Source: Virgibacillus doumboii
GTDB lineage: Bacteria > Bacillota > Bacilli > Bacillales > Amphibacillaceae
Direction: 5' to 3'
Length of the DNA stretch: 64,000 bases
Assembly (NCBI RefSeq): GCF_902806455.1
Contig: NZ_CADCWQ010000001.1
Span: 2,232,001 to 2,296,000 of the forward strand
Shown here one piece after another: positions 8,700-18,057 of the stretch; position 1 is the first letter of the stretch, and each line of letters begins with the position of its first letter. The translations under genes were made by a program, and so were the position numbers. The notes below the pieces were generated by a model, which searched no databases, was not told where the DNA came from, and saw only the letters and a program-made list of their open reading frames with translations.

Positions 8700-9410
8700 A
8701 TGGAGAAAAAGTTAACCTGCGATAATTGGGATAACGATGTTCAGGAAAAACTCAACAATGAATTTAATGATTTTATGAGCGTAATTAAATGGGCCTTTCA
8801 AACATATAATGAAAATATTCTTTATGCCTGCAGTTTCGGGGTAGAGGGAATCGTGCTGATGGACCTTATATCCAAGGTTAATCCAAATGCAACGATTGTC
8901 TTCCTGGATACCGAACTGCACTTCAAAGAAACGTATTCCCTTATCCATAAAGTAAAAGAAAAATATCCAAGCCTTCATATTAAAATGGTTAAACCTGAAT
9001 TAACTGTGGAACAACAGGCAGAAGCGTTTGGTGATAAATTATGGGAACGGAATCCAAACCTGTGCTGCCATATGAGAAAGATTGAACCATTGGAAAAAGA
9101 ACTTAAAAATGTTGACGCCTGGTTTTCCGGGTTACGACGTGAACAATCACTCAGCAGAAAGAACACTGATTATATTAATAAAGACAATAAATTCAACCGA
9201 GTTAAAATATGCCCGTTAATTCATTGGACATGGGATGATATCTGGAACTACATCGAGTTGAACAACCTGCCATATAACGAGTTGCATGATAACTACTACC
9301 CAAGCATCGGTTGTGAAATGTGTACACTTCAGGTTAAACCGGACGCCGACCAGCGATCGGGACGGTGGGCAAACTTCGACAAAGAAGAATGCGGACTGCA
9401 TCAAGCCTAA
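8700..9410 (+). CDS. cysH: Phosphoadenylyl/adenylyl-sulfate reductase
   Basis: 236 residues. It reduces APS or PAPS to sulfite with thioredoxin. The P-loop-like start CSFGVEG (45-51), the pair C122-C123, the pair C205/C208 (GCEMC) and the catalytic C231 (EECGLH) are all present; the CC/CxxC pairs indicate a [4Fe-4S] cluster as in the B. subtilis enzyme. Sulfite is the substrate of the divergent phosphosulfolactate synthase, so the neighbourhood makes chemical sense. GAGGGGGAG precedes the ATG, and a terminator follows. Confidence 0.93.
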   Translation: MEKKLTCDNWDNDVQEKLNNEFNDFMSVIKWAFQTYNENILYACSFGVEGIVLMDLISKVNPNATIVFLDTELHFKETYSLIHKVKEKYPSLHIKMVKPELTVEQQAEAFGDKLWERNPNLCCHMRKIEPLEKELKNVDAWFSGLRREQSLSRKNTDYINKDNKFNRVKICPLIHWTWDDIWNYIELNNLPYNELHDNYYPSIGCEMCTLQVKPDADQRSGRWANFDKEECGLHQA

Positions 9411-9427
9411 AATTGAGGTATTCAATT

Positions 9428-9458
9428 AGACGCCGTTTTTAGCTGGCGTCTTTATTTT
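9428..9458 (+). terminator. Terminator after cysH
   Basis: AGACGCC (9428-9434) pairs with GGCGTCT (9445-9451), followed by TTATTTT. Confidence 0.8.
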
Positions 9459-9540
9459 CGCGAAACGATCGGTGCCTAAACCATTGATTTTATTGCTTAG
9501 CAAAAAAATGAAGATTATACTTGATAAGGAGGTGATTGTA

Positions 9541-9774
9541 ATGAGAGAAAGAAGTATGGTGATTGCTTACATATTATGGTTCTTTCTGGGTCAGCTGGGT
9601 ATCCACCGCTTTTACACCGGCCGTGTCGGATCTGGAATCACGCAATTATTATTAGGTATTTTTGGCTGGGCAACCACATGGCTGCTCATTGGTTGGATAC
9701 CACTTATCATTCTTTGGATTTGGTTGTTTATCGATATCTTTTTGATACCAGGTATGTGCCGCAATCCGAGGTAA
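9541..9774 (+). CDS. TM2 domain membrane protein
   Basis: 77 residues with two membrane helices joined by the TM2 signature: WFFLGQLGIHRFYTGRVGSG, then LLLGIFGW, and a second span ending in the acidic DIFLIPGM. ATG 9541 has the ribosome site AAGGAGGTGA. TM2 proteins are small membrane proteins of unknown role found across bacteria and animals. It is transcribed alone. Confidence 0.88.
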   Translation: MRERSMVIAYILWFFLGQLGIHRFYTGRVGSGITQLLLGIFGWATTWLLIGWIPLIILWIWLFIDIFLIPGMCRNPR

Positions 9775-9793
9775 ACATGAATCGGCAGAAGTT

Positions 9794-9879
9794 GAGTTTC
9801 CCGGCCAAAGTTGTATAGATGCCCGGGATTGGGTCTGAGTTCCCCGGCCAAAGATGTATAAATGCCCGGGATTGGGTGC
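9794..9879. repeat. Two tandem 43-bp hairpin units
   Basis: Two near-identical 43-bp units (9794-9836 and 9837-9879) each contain TCCCCGGCC- or TTCCCGGCC-type sequence and GCCCGGGATTGGGT, whose CCCGG and CCGGG parts can pair. The second unit runs into the inverted-repeat element that follows. Confidence 0.7.
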
Positions 9880-9974
9880 CAGTCACTTACCGTAGTTTCT
9901 TTTACTGTACGTGTTATTAAAAATAGTTTTATTCTTTTTTGGGAGCGAGAGTTACGGTAAGTGACTGGCACCCC
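9875..9974. repeat. Short inverted-repeat element (MITE-like, about 100 bp)
   Basis: GGGTGCCAGTCACTTACCGTA (from 9875) is mirrored almost exactly by the block ending at 9974. The 60 bases between are AT-rich and carry no frame. It looks like a small non-autonomous element of the TGCCAGTCAC type seen dispersed in Bacillaceae. Confidence 0.75.
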
Positions 9975-9984
9975 TTCTCACAAC

Positions 9985-10022
9985 AAAATCCGGCCCTCCC
10001 AATCAGGGGAGCCGGTTCATTT
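9985..10022 (-). terminator. Terminator of the csoR-copA-copZ operon
   Basis: On the minus strand AACCGGCTCCC pairs with GGGAGGGCCGG and is followed by ATTTTGTT. It lies just past the copZ stop. Confidence 0.75.
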
Positions 10023-10027
10023 TTATA

Positions 10028-10234
10028 CTAAGCTACAACATCATAGCCCTGATCTTCAACAGCTTCGCGCATAGCTGCAATGGTCACCTTGGTATCATCA
10101 TAAGTAACATCCACTTTACCGCTGCCAAGGTCCACTTCAACAGTTTGTACACCTTCAAGCCCTTGCAGTGCACCTTTCACTGAGCTTTCGCAATGACCAC
10201 ATGTCATCCCTCTTACATCTAATGTAGTTTGCAT
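10028..10234 (-). CDS. copZ: Copper chaperone CopZ
   Basis: 68 residues forming one heavy-metal-associated domain with the Cu(I) site GMTCGHCESSV near residue 10. CopZ carries Cu(I) in the cytosol and hands it to CopA or CsoR. It lies 80 bases downstream of copA on the same strand, and the terminator just after it closes the csoR-copA-copZ unit. The gap has its own GGGGAGAT ribosome site. Confidence 0.95.
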   Translation of the reverse strand: MQTTLDVRGMTCGHCESSVKGALQGLEGVQTVEVDLGSGKVDVTYDDTKVTIAAMREAVEDQGYDVVA

Positions 10235-10314
10235 GATAATATCTCCCCTTTTTTAAATTTTCAAGGTTACTCCTTCTGTGGAGGAATTCCGCTCCACAGA
10301 AGCAGTTTCCTTTA

Positions 10315-12696
10315 CTATATTTTAACTCGCTTCAGGCGTAGTGAGTTAGAAACAACACTAACAGAACTTAATGCCATCGCACCACCAGCAATCCATGGCG
10401 CCAACAGACCGACAGCTGCAATTGGGATACCGGCACTGTTGTAGGCAAATGCCCAGAACAGATTCTGCCGGATATTTTTGATGGTTGCTTTACTGATTTT
10501 GATTGCCTTTGGTATCAGCAGCAGTTCACCGCCAAGAATTGTCACGTCCGCTGCTTCAATCGCAACCTCTGTTCCTGTTCCAATTGCAATCCCGATATCA
10601 GCTATGGCAAGTGCCGGTGCATCATTAATTCCATCACCAACCATCGCAACTTTTTTGCCTTGTAATTGGACTTCTTTTACTTTATCCGCTTTTTCTTCAG
10701 GTAAAACCTGTGCGATAACCTGATCAATGCCAACCTGTCGCGCAATCGCCAGGGCAGTCCTTTCATTATCACCAGTAAGCATAATCGTTTCCAGGCCTTG
10801 TTCATGCAGCTGACGTATTGCTTCGACAGCAGTTTCTTTAATCGTATCGGCTACCGCAACAATGCCACGGTACGCTCCATTGACAGCTATCAGCATGGCG
10901 GTTTTACCATCCGTTTCATATCCGGACATTTGATCCTCAACATCAGCAGTAACACTGTTTTCCTGCATCAGCTTTCTTGTACCAACCAGTACTTCTTCTC
11001 CGGAAATTACTGCTTTGATGCCCCGGCCTGGTATTGCTTCAAACGAATCCGCATCACGAAGCGCAATATCCTGCTCCGTCGCATAGGCAACAATCGCCTC
11101 TGCCAGCGGATGTTCGGAACCTTTTTCCGCCGAAGCCAGCAGCCGTAATGTTTCTTCATCACCGGAAAAATCGGTCACTTCCGGTTTACCTTTTGTAATT
11201 GTGCCAGTTTTATCTAAAATAACCGCATCTAACTGGTGTGTGCGTTCCAGATGTTCGCCGCCTTTGAATAAAATACCTGACTCAGCGGATTTCCCGGTTC
11301 CGACCATAATCGAAGTCGGTGTTGCGAGCCCAAGCGCACATGGACATGCGATTACCAGTACGGCAATTGCCGCAACAAGCGCCGGCTCAAATTCACCGGG
11401 GGAAACAAATGAAATCCAAATAATGAATGTCAGCACGGCAATTCCAACAACAATCGGTACAAAATATCCGGAAATCACATCAGCAAGCCGCTGGATCGGT
11501 GCTTTTGACCCTTGTGCATCTTCCACCACTTTTACGATGGATGCCAGCGCCGTATCCTTGCCGACCTTAGTTGCTTCCATTTCAATCGTGCCATTTTTGT
11601 TAATGGTTGATCCGATAACATCTGATTGTATTTCTTTTTCAACCGGAATCGATTCACCAGTGATCATTGATTCATCAACCGATGTGTTCCCTTTCACAAC
11701 CACACCATCAACAGGGAATTTTTCACCCGGTTTAACCAGCAATCGGTCACTGACTGCCACATCTTCCACCGGGATCATCATCTCATCGCCATTACGAATA
11801 ACCCGAGCCTGTTTCGCCTGCAGATCAAGCAGTTTGGACAAGGCAACCGTTGTTTTACTTTTCGCGTTAGTTTCCAGATATTTTCCGAAAAGAATAAGTG
11901 TAATCAAAATCGCACTCGTTTCAAAATAAAGATGCGGCATATATCCCGGATTACCGATTGTTTTCAATGCTTCGTACAAGCTGTAAAAATACGCCGCACT
12001 CGTACCCAATGCAACGAGTACATCCATGTTTGCCCCGCCGTTACGCAAGTTCTTATACGCACCAACATAAAACTGCCAGCCGATAATGAACTGAACCGGA
12101 GTCGCAAGTGCAAACTGGAACCATGGATTCATCAGGATATCCGGTACATTAACACCAAACAGATGAACAAGCATTGTCATCAGGAGCGGTGCCGACAATA
12201 CTGCAGAAATAATCAGCTTCGTTCGCATCCGCTGTACTTGCTTTTCTTTTTGTGTCTGTTTCTCCTCCTGACCTGATTTTTCTTTTGCATCATAGCCAAG
12301 TTTCTGAATCCGGCTGATGATATCCGTTACACCCATTAAGCCGGGATTATATTCGACAGCAGCACTTTCAGTAGCTAAATTAACATTGGCCAACTTGACT
12401 CCGCTTTGTTTATTCAAGACTTTTTCAATACGGGTCGAGCAGGCGGCACAGGTCATTCCGTAGACGTCAAATTCCACTTTCTCCGTCTGAACGCCATAAC
12501 CCAGCTTTTCAATTTTAGCCGATATATCATCAACGGAAGTTGCAGAAGGATTATAGTCAACTGTTGCTTTTTCTGTCGTTAAGTTGACTTTCGCTTCTAC
12601 ACCATCCATTTTATTTAAAACTTTTTCGATACGATTCGAGCAGGCAGCACAGGTCATCCCTGTTACACCAAGTGTTGTGTGTTCTGATTCACTCAT
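10315..12696 (-). CDS. copA: Cu(I)-exporting P1B-1 ATPase CopA
   Basis: 793 residues. Two N-terminal metal-binding domains each carry GMTCAACS (about residues 13 and 80). The membrane CPC motif is in [11 protein letters not shown], the phosphorylation site is [18 protein letters not shown] is the nucleotide-domain HP motif and [10 protein letters not shown] the hinge. Late-membrane NSAG and [17 protein letters not shown] are typical Cu(I) ligands and tail. It pumps Cu(I) out of the cytosol. csoR lies 12 bases upstream and copZ downstream. Confidence 0.96.
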   Translation of the reverse strand: MSESEHTTLGVTGMTCAACSNRIEKVLNKMDGVEAKVNLTTEKATVDYNPSATSVDDISAKIEKLGYGVQTEKVEFDVYGMTCAACSTRIEKVLNKQSGVKLANVNLATESAAVEYNPGLMGVTDIISRIQKLGYDAKEKSGQEEKQTQKEKQVQRMRTKLIISAVLSAPLLMTMLVHLFGVNVPDILMNPWFQFALATPVQFIIGWQFYVGAYKNLRNGGANMDVLVALGTSAAYFYSLYEALKTIGNPGYMPHLYFETSAILITLILFGKYLETNAKSKTTVALSKLLDLQAKQARVIRNGDEMMIPVEDVAVSDRLLVKPGEKFPVDGVVVKGNTSVDESMITGESIPVEKEIQSDVIGSTINKNGTIEMEATKVGKDTALASIVKVVEDAQGSKAPIQRLADVISGYFVPIVVGIAVLTFIIWISFVSPGEFEPALVAAIAVLVIACPCALGLATPTSIMVGTGKSAESGILFKGGEHLERTHQLDAVILDKTGTITKGKPEVTDFSGDEETLRLLASAEKGSEHPLAEAIVAYATEQDIALRDADSFEAIPGRGIKAVISGEEVLVGTRKLMQENSVTADVEDQMSGYETDGKTAMLIAVNGAYRGIVAVADTIKETAVEAIRQLHEQGLETIMLTGDNERTALAIARQVGIDQVIAQVLPEEKADKVKEVQLQGKKVAMVGDGINDAPALAIADIGIAIGTGTEVAIEAADVTILGGELLLIPKAIKISKATIKNIRQNLFWAFAYNSAGIPIAAVGLLAPWIAGGAMALSSVSVVSNSLRLKRVKI

Positions 12697-12708
12697 CTTT
12701 TATCCCCC

Positions 12709-13020
12709 CTACTTGGAAAACTGCTTCATAATTTCCATTAATTCGTCAATTGCTTCTTCCCCTTGTCCTGATTGTACCGCATCACTGACACAATGCTTTG
12801 TGTGCCGCTCAGCCATGGAGAAGCCAACTTTTTTCAATGCCGCGTTAATTGCGCTGATCTGTACCAAAACATCAACACAATACCGATCTTCCTCAACCAT
12901 TTTCTGAATACCCCGAACCTGTCCTTCAATCCGCTTCAGACGATTGACAACAGCATTCTTCTCAGCATCAGTCCTGGGTGTTACCGGATGATCGCGCATG
13001 AATTCTCCCACTTGCACCAC
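12709..13020 (-). CDS. csoR: Copper-sensing repressor CsoR
   Basis: 103 residues, all helical, DUF156 family. The Cu(I) ligands C48, H73 and C77 fit the C-x(n)-H-xxx-C pattern (RYCVDVL, RHTKHC) that separates CsoR from formaldehyde- or nickel-type relatives. Apo-CsoR blocks its operator and Cu(I) releases it. It is the first gene of csoR-copA-copZ. The start at 13020 is used; ATG at codon 8 (MRDHPVT) is an alternative. A matching operator lies 26 bases upstream. Confidence 0.95.
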   Translation of the reverse strand: MVQVGEFMRDHPVTPRTDAEKNAVVNRLKRIEGQVRGIQKMVEEDRYCVDVLVQISAINAALKKVGFSMAERHTKHCVSDAVQSGQGEEAIDELMEIMKQFSK

Positions 13021-13036
13021 TTCCTTTCATCTTCTG

Positions 13037-13070
13037 ATTATATGGTACCCCCCTATGGTATTTTTGTCAA
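13037..13070 (-). promoter_or_regulatory. csoR promoter with CsoR-type operator
   Basis: On the minus strand TTGACA (13070-13065), 17 bases, then TACCAT gives a usable promoter. The operator, read on the plus strand, is TACCCCC-N5-GTA at 13046-13060 and covers the -10 region. Confidence 0.75.
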
Positions 13071-13131
13071 TAGAAAAACTTTATTTTTTAAAATAATTAT
13101 TTATCAACATTTATTTTTTAATTAATTCTTC

Positions 13132-13160
13132 TTGTATACCCCCGCAACGTATATCATATT
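13132..13160 (+). promoter_or_regulatory. Second CsoR-type operator with weak promoter
   Basis: TACCCCC-N5-GTA at 13137-13151, matching the csoR and copB sites. It lies between TTGTAT (13132) and CATATT (13155), spaced 17 bases, upstream of the 13216 gene. Confidence 0.6.
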
Positions 13161-13215
13161 ACCAGTTATCCATGAATATATTGTATTGGACAACTTGTGA
13201 TTGGAGTTGATTTAT

Positions 13216-13758
13216 ATGTCAATCGGAATTTATCTGATTATGGGAATTTGCAGCATTCAAGTAACAGCAATTATTTTCTATATTGTCTACTACCGGAAAC
13301 GGATTACCGACATGTATGGCATGCTGATATCCATGTCAACGGGGATGGCAATGGGAATTCTGATGGGAACAATCCTCGGCGTTGTATTTCAAGATAACTT
13401 ATTTGAATCAACCATCTATGCCATCCTGATCGGTTTAGCAATCGGGTTTATTACGGGAGTTCCCGTTGGTTTGCCTGCTGTCATTGACGGTATCCTGTCC
13501 GGAATCATGGGAGGCATGATGGGAGCAATGCTCGGTGATATGATTGCCATGACCCGCCCCGATGAAATTGTTAAAATTTTGGCTTTAATAGTTACCATGG
13601 TTTTACTCCTGGTCTTATATACAACAGAAGACATTATCCGCAAACAATCGGGCCGGGATACTTTTACTATTTTTCGATACCCTTTTCTCATCCTGCTTAT
13701 CATTTCAATTATTTTTATAGGATTAAATGGCGTAGAATTATTCGAGCTAAGTTACTAG
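13216..13758 (+). CDS. Met/Gly-rich membrane protein of the copper island
   Basis: About 180 residues with five or six hydrophobic segments. Methionine and glycine are concentrated in the middle (GMAMGILMGTILG and GIMGGMMGAMLGDMIAM), the sort of residues that could bind Cu(I), and TRPDE follows the last of them. ATG 13216 with GGAG at 13203-13206 is preferred over the in-frame TTG at 13201. I do not recognise a named family. Its position between csoR and copB, plus an upstream CsoR-type site, suggests a copper-induced membrane protein, but this is an inference. Confidence 0.8.
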   Translation: MSIGIYLIMGICSIQVTAIIFYIVYYRKRITDMYGMLISMSTGMAMGILMGTILGVVFQDNLFESTIYAILIGLAIGFITGVPVGLPAVIDGILSGIMGGMMGAMLGDMIAMTRPDEIVKILALIVTMVLLLVLYTTEDIIRKQSGRDTFTIFRYPFLILLIISIIFIGLNGVELFELSY

Positions 13759-13772
13759 TTCTCCAAAAAACT

Positions 13773-13807
13773 GATGTCCCAGAAGCTATTGGCTTCCAGG
13801 ACATTAT
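13773..13807. terminator. Bidirectional terminator between the Met-rich gene and copB
   Basis: ATGTCC and AGAAGC on the left pair with GCTTC and GGACAT on the right, with one mismatch, followed by TATTTTAT. The two genes converge here. Confidence 0.7.
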
Positions 13808-13808
13808 T

Positions 13809-16004
13809 TTATGCTTTTAACAGTTTGGCATTAATAGCAACAATTACCGTGCTCAGACTCATCAACACCGCTCCAACTGCCGGGCTGAGTACAATGCCGA
13901 TTGGTGCCAGCACACCTGCTGCAAGTGGGATGGCGAAAATATTATAGCCCGCTGCCCACCACAGGTTCTGAACCATTTTTCGGTAAGTTTTACCAGACAG
14001 GTCCATCAATGCGACTACATCTTTCGGATTGCTTTTGACAAGAACGACATCTGCTGATTCCATTGCGACATCGGTGCCGGCACCAATAGCGATACCCAAA
14101 TCCGCTGTTGCCAGCGCGGGAGCATCATTGACACCATCACCTGTCATAGCAACTTTCCATCCTTTTTGCTTGATTGTCTTCACCTGATTCGCTTTGTCAT
14201 CAGGTAAGACTTCAGCATATACCTCATCGATTCCTAGTTGTTTGGCAACCCAATTTGCTACTTTCTGATTATCACCGGTCAGCATAATCGATTCAATTCC
14301 TTTTTCTTTAAGCGAGGCAACCGCTTCTTTTGCCGTGTCTCTTACCATATCTGCAAGAGCAATCATACCGATTAATTCATCCTCCAAAAGGACAAAGACA
14401 ACGGTTTTTCCTTCTTCCGATAATTGTTCAAATGTATGCCGGTCATAATCCATGTTGTTATTATTAACATAGCCGGGACTGACGACATTAACTTTTTTGC
14501 CATCAATTTTTCCTTCAATCCCTTTACCGGTAATGGACGCAAATTCCTCAATTTTTTTCAAATCAAGGTCTTTTTCTTTTACCGAACGGACAATGCCAGA
14601 TGCAATCGGATGTTCTGAATTCTGTTCCAGACTGGCCGCCCATACCAGCACAGTATCTTCGCCATATCCATTATGTGGCACAACATTGGTAACGCCAAAT
14701 TCTCCTTTAGTTAAGGTACCTGTTTTATCAAAAACAACGGCATTTAAATTGCGGGCACCTTCAAAATTAGCACGGTTACGGATTAAGAGTCCTTGTTTTG
14801 CAGAAATCGACGTCGAAACTGCAATAACCAGTGGCGCCGCAAGTCCAAGAGCATGCGGACACGTGATAACCATAACCGTAACCATCCGCTCCAGAGCAAC
14901 ATCAAACGAATACCCGAACAGCAGCCAGACAAACAATGTGATGAACCCGGATGCGAGGGCAATGTAAAACAACCATTTGGCAGCGCGATTTGTCAGGTCC
15001 TGCGTTTTTGACTTGGAATCCTGTGCTTCACGAACCAGTGTTATAACCTGGGAAAGATAGGAATCCTCCCCCGTTTTTTCTACCTTTATTTTAATAGATC
15101 CCTCTTTGTTAACTGATCCGCCAATCACTTCATCGCCTTTTTCTTTCTCTACCGGAACTGATTCACCCGTCAACATTGACTCATCGATAGCTGAATATCC
15201 TTCATAGATTGTCCCGTCGACCGGTATTTTTTCACCAGGTTTTACGAGGACGTTATCATCATGTTGCAATTCTGATGTCGATACATCGGTCACATTGTCA
15301 TGCTCATCAATCTTGTGTGCTTCGTTTGGCATTAGTTTGACCAGTTCTTCCAATGCATTGGAGGCACCCATCACCGATCGCATTTCAATCCAGTGACCAA
15401 GCAGCATGATATCAATCAATGTTGCCAGTTCCCAGAAGAAATCTTGGCCTTCCAAGCCGAACACGGTCAGTGAACTGTACCCGTATGCAACCAGAATGGC
15501 TAGGCCGATCAGTGTCATCATGCCTGGATTTTTACTTTTGAGTTCACTGATACCACCAGTAATAAACGGCCAGCCGCCGTAGAAGAAGACAAATGTTGCA
15601 AGCGCGAACAGGATGTACTGATCAGACGGAAAACGCCAGTCAACACCGATGAAATTCTGAATCATTGGTGACAGGATTAATATAGGAATCGTAACAATTA
15701 ATGAAATATAAAATCTCTTTTTGAAATCATTAACCATATCACCGTGATCGTGTTGACCATGACCATGGTTTCCATGTCCGTCATGCGCATGATGACTGTC
15801 GTGATTGGCGTGATCGCCATGGTTATGATGATGATGTTCATTGCTATGTCCGTGATGGTCATCCTCGTTTTCATGGTGAATATGGGATTTATGGTGGTCA
15901 GGACCATGATGTTCTTTTAACTCACCATGCTGATGATTAGACTCAAGGTGCTTCTCATCCGCATTATCTTTTTTACTCTGTTTATTTTCATAATTATTGT
16001 TCAT
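13809..16004 (-). CDS. copB: Copper-transporting P1B-3 ATPase CopB
   Basis: About 731 residues from ATG 16004, which has AAAGGAG 8 bases upstream. The N-terminus is a His/Asp/Glu-rich tail of about 90 residues ([19 protein letters not shown]) instead of CxxC domains. The membrane motif is CPH ([12 protein letters not shown]), the mark of CopB-type pumps. [18 protein letters not shown] and [10 protein letters not shown] are all intact. It probably exports copper or silver. It is transcribed alone from a promoter carrying the third CsoR-type operator. Confidence 0.94.
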   Translation of the reverse strand: MNNNYENKQSKKDNADEKHLESNHQHGELKEHHGPDHHKSHIHHENEDDHHGHSNEHHHHNHGDHANHDSHHAHDGHGNHGHGQHDHGDMVNDFKKRFYISLIVTIPILILSPMIQNFIGVDWRFPSDQYILFALATFVFFYGGWPFITGGISELKSKNPGMMTLIGLAILVAYGYSSLTVFGLEGQDFFWELATLIDIMLLGHWIEMRSVMGASNALEELVKLMPNEAHKIDEHDNVTDVSTSELQHDDNVLVKPGEKIPVDGTIYEGYSAIDESMLTGESVPVEKEKGDEVIGGSVNKEGSIKIKVEKTGEDSYLSQVITLVREAQDSKSKTQDLTNRAAKWLFYIALASGFITLFVWLLFGYSFDVALERMVTVMVITCPHALGLAAPLVIAVSTSISAKQGLLIRNRANFEGARNLNAVVFDKTGTLTKGEFGVTNVVPHNGYGEDTVLVWAASLEQNSEHPIASGIVRSVKEKDLDLKKIEEFASITGKGIEGKIDGKKVNVVSPGYVNNNNMDYDRHTFEQLSEEGKTVVFVLLEDELIGMIALADMVRDTAKEAVASLKEKGIESIMLTGDNQKVANWVAKQLGIDEVYAEVLPDDKANQVKTIKQKGWKVAMTGDGVNDAPALATADLGIAIGAGTDVAMESADVVLVKSNPKDVVALMDLSGKTYRKMVQNLWWAAGYNIFAIPLAAGVLAPIGIVLSPAVGAVLMSLSTVIVAINAKLLKA

Positions 16005-16050
16005 ATTAGTCTCTCCTTTCTCAGACCAAAACATTTTGCGTTTTATACAA

Positions 16051-16065
16051 TACCCCCGTTAGGTA
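16051..16065 (-). promoter_or_regulatory. CsoR-type operator upstream of copB
   Basis: TACCCCC-N5-GTA on the plus strand, 46 bases before the copB ATG. A TATAAA -10-like sequence lies just downstream in the copB direction. The rest of 16066-16503 is AT-rich with no supported gene. Confidence 0.7.
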
Positions 16066-16503
16066 AATGATAAACATAAAATAGAGCTAATTAAAAGTCA
16101 TCTGCATTGTCTATTACTATTTTCACTTATTTTATACCAGATATGCAGATTGAAATTTAGCTTACACATTAGTTCTGCATAAGCTTATATGACCTATCAT
16201 ATTTTTTCTATTAATAAACACACTTCATAATGGTTCTGACAAATACGGAGCCAGGGTATAAACTCTTGATGGAAATATAGTAACTTCAGTAAATTACTTA
16301 AAAGATATTGAAGGGAATAATGAAAGTATGAAAAAATACTCCTTATAGTAATTGGGTTACTAGTCATAATTCGCTGTAATATTTGATTGAAAACATACAA
16401 TAATCACCCTTTTATAAGTTTTGGAACATTTCCTCCATATATTTACAATTTCAGATCTTCCGTATAGACTACTACTGTATTGATAAAAAGGGGGCAAACA
16501 AAA

Positions 16504-17049
16504 ATGAAAAAACTATTAACACTCATGGCACTTATGCTGGTTCTTGTGTTGGCTGCATGTGGACAAACAAATAATGATGCAGACGATAAAAATAATGGAG
16601 ACGGAGACACAAACGCCAGCGAAACAGATAAAGCAGAGGAAAATGACGATAAAGCAGTAAAGAAAGCTCTCCTAAACAATTACTTGGACGTTCTTCAAAC
16701 TATTCGTCCACTTCAATCTAAAATAAATATTTATACGGGAGCATTAAATGATCCGGAAGCAGAGGCTGCGGAAGCTTTAAAAGAGGAAGCCATCACAGCT
16801 GCAGAAGAAGCAGTTACTGCTATAGATGAGCTCACAGTGAAAGACTTGGATGAAGAAAGAACCGCTCAATTCAACGAGGCTTTGGCAGATTTGAAAGCGG
16901 CGTATGAGGAATATACTACTGTACTTGCTGCAGAGGAAGTGGATGTAACAGCAGCCGAAGATAAAATAACTGCAGCAAATGACAAATTAAGTTCGTTGTT
17001 TGAAGAAGCAGGATTAAATGATACTAATCTGGCAAAAGAAATTATGTAA
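16504..17049 (+). CDS. Small lipoprotein with helical acidic body
   Basis: 181 residues. MKKLLTLMALMLVLVLAACG is a lipoprotein signal with an LAAC lipobox, so the mature protein is anchored outside the membrane through its cysteine. An Asp/Asn/Glu-rich linker is followed by an Ala/Glu-rich helical body, probably a coiled coil or helical bundle. AGGGGG lies 9 bases before ATG 16504. No family is recognised. It stands alone with a strong terminator. Confidence 0.85.
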   Translation: MKKLLTLMALMLVLVLAACGQTNNDADDKNNGDGDTNASETDKAEENDDKAVKKALLNNYLDVLQTIRPLQSKINIYTGALNDPEAEAAEALKEEAITAAEEAVTAIDELTVKDLDEERTAQFNEALADLKAAYEEYTTVLAAEEVDVTAAEDKITAANDKLSSLFEEAGLNDTNLAKEIM

Positions 17050-17068
17050 TAAATACACTGGTTATTGT

Positions 17069-17104
17069 AAAACGCTTGGATCAAAGTATCCAAGCGTTTT
17101 CTTG
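17069..17104 (+). terminator. Terminator after the lipoprotein gene
   Basis: Thirteen-base arms AAAACGCTTGGAT (17069-17081) and ATCCAAGCGTTTT (17088-17100). Confidence 0.9.
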
Positions 17105-17164
17105 ACTATCTGCACCCGGTGTAATCAATCAGCCTGCTTTGAGAAAAATCACAAAACACATCAA

Positions 17165-17839
17165 TCAGGATGTCTGTACAAAAAGTCCGTCTCCCTCCAG
17201 CCATTCTGCAATAAATACTCGGCTATAATCATCAACTCCCTGTGATAAAAGCATATTTTTCAACCACTTCGCATCATACCCAAGATCTTTTACTTCATCC
17301 CACAGCACCTCACCATCACGCACCAGGGTAACCGGCGGGTGGACTGCTTTATCAGGCATCTTAAAATCCTCCTGCGTTGTTTTTTGGTATCGGGATTTTT
17401 TTAAAATACTTATCGATCCATTCGCCTCGAGATAGCAAAATTCCACTTCACGGATGGAAAAAGTTTCGCTTTGCCGCAACAGGCTTTGCAGCTGATTGAT
17501 ATTCATCCGGTTTTTACGCAATGCTTCCCTGTCAACTATGCCACGTTTGATGAGTGCAGAAGGCTTTCCTTCTGAAATACCCCGGAACTTCAGGAATTTT
17601 TGACTGAGGTATTCCACCAAGAATAGCAAAACACTCCATAAAGCCATTGCATATACGATATAAATAACGCCAACCTTTTCATCATAGAGCGCATTACCGA
17701 GCAGTTCACCAAGCACAATAGCGGCGATAAACGTAAATGGCGTTATCTGGCTTATCATTTTTTTACCGGCAAACTTAACTAGAATAAATAATAGAAAGAA
17801 TCCAACAACCAGCTCAACACTCAAATAAAAGAACTTCAT
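17165..17839 (-). CDS. DUF421 (YetF family) membrane protein, second copy
   Basis: 224 residues with three N-terminal membrane spans and the family core LRKNRMNINQLQSLLRQSETFSIREVEFCYLE. The C-terminal part LGYDAKWLKNMLLSQGVDD is also typical. ATG 17839 follows a GGGGGCAGGG site; the upstream frame is ignored. It is a distant paralogue of the 2221-2922 protein. The role is unknown. It is transcribed towards the lipoprotein terminator and divergent from prfC. Confidence 0.88.
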   Translation of the reverse strand: MKFFYLSVELVVGFFLLFILVKFAGKKMISQITPFTFIAAIVLGELLGNALYDEKVGVIYIVYAMALWSVLLFLVEYLSQKFLKFRGISEGKPSALIKRGIVDREALRKNRMNINQLQSLLRQSETFSIREVEFCYLEANGSISILKKSRYQKTTQEDFKMPDKAVHPPVTLVRDGEVLWDEVKDLGYDAKWLKNMLLSQGVDDYSRVFIAEWLEGDGLFVQTS

Positions 17840-18057
17840 ACAACCCTGCCCCCATCTTTTTATCATTTATTTCCAACTATCAGTCATTCTAGTACAGTTA
17901 TTCGTACCTCCCTGTCTTGAGTTGATTGACTAAAAACTCACTAAATGCTATCTTTTGATGGTATAAAAAACAAATAATAAGGAGAATTATACCGATGTAA
18001 ACTAAATCCCCCATCAGACCGCATATATAAAACCTTAAAATATGGAAGGGATTTTTT

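Noticed and set aside
16197..16400. A 67-codon minus-strand frame between copB and the lipoprotein gene
   Set aside because: No ribosome site, unusual composition and no family pattern. The plus strand has coding-like scraps broken by stops that I could not identify.
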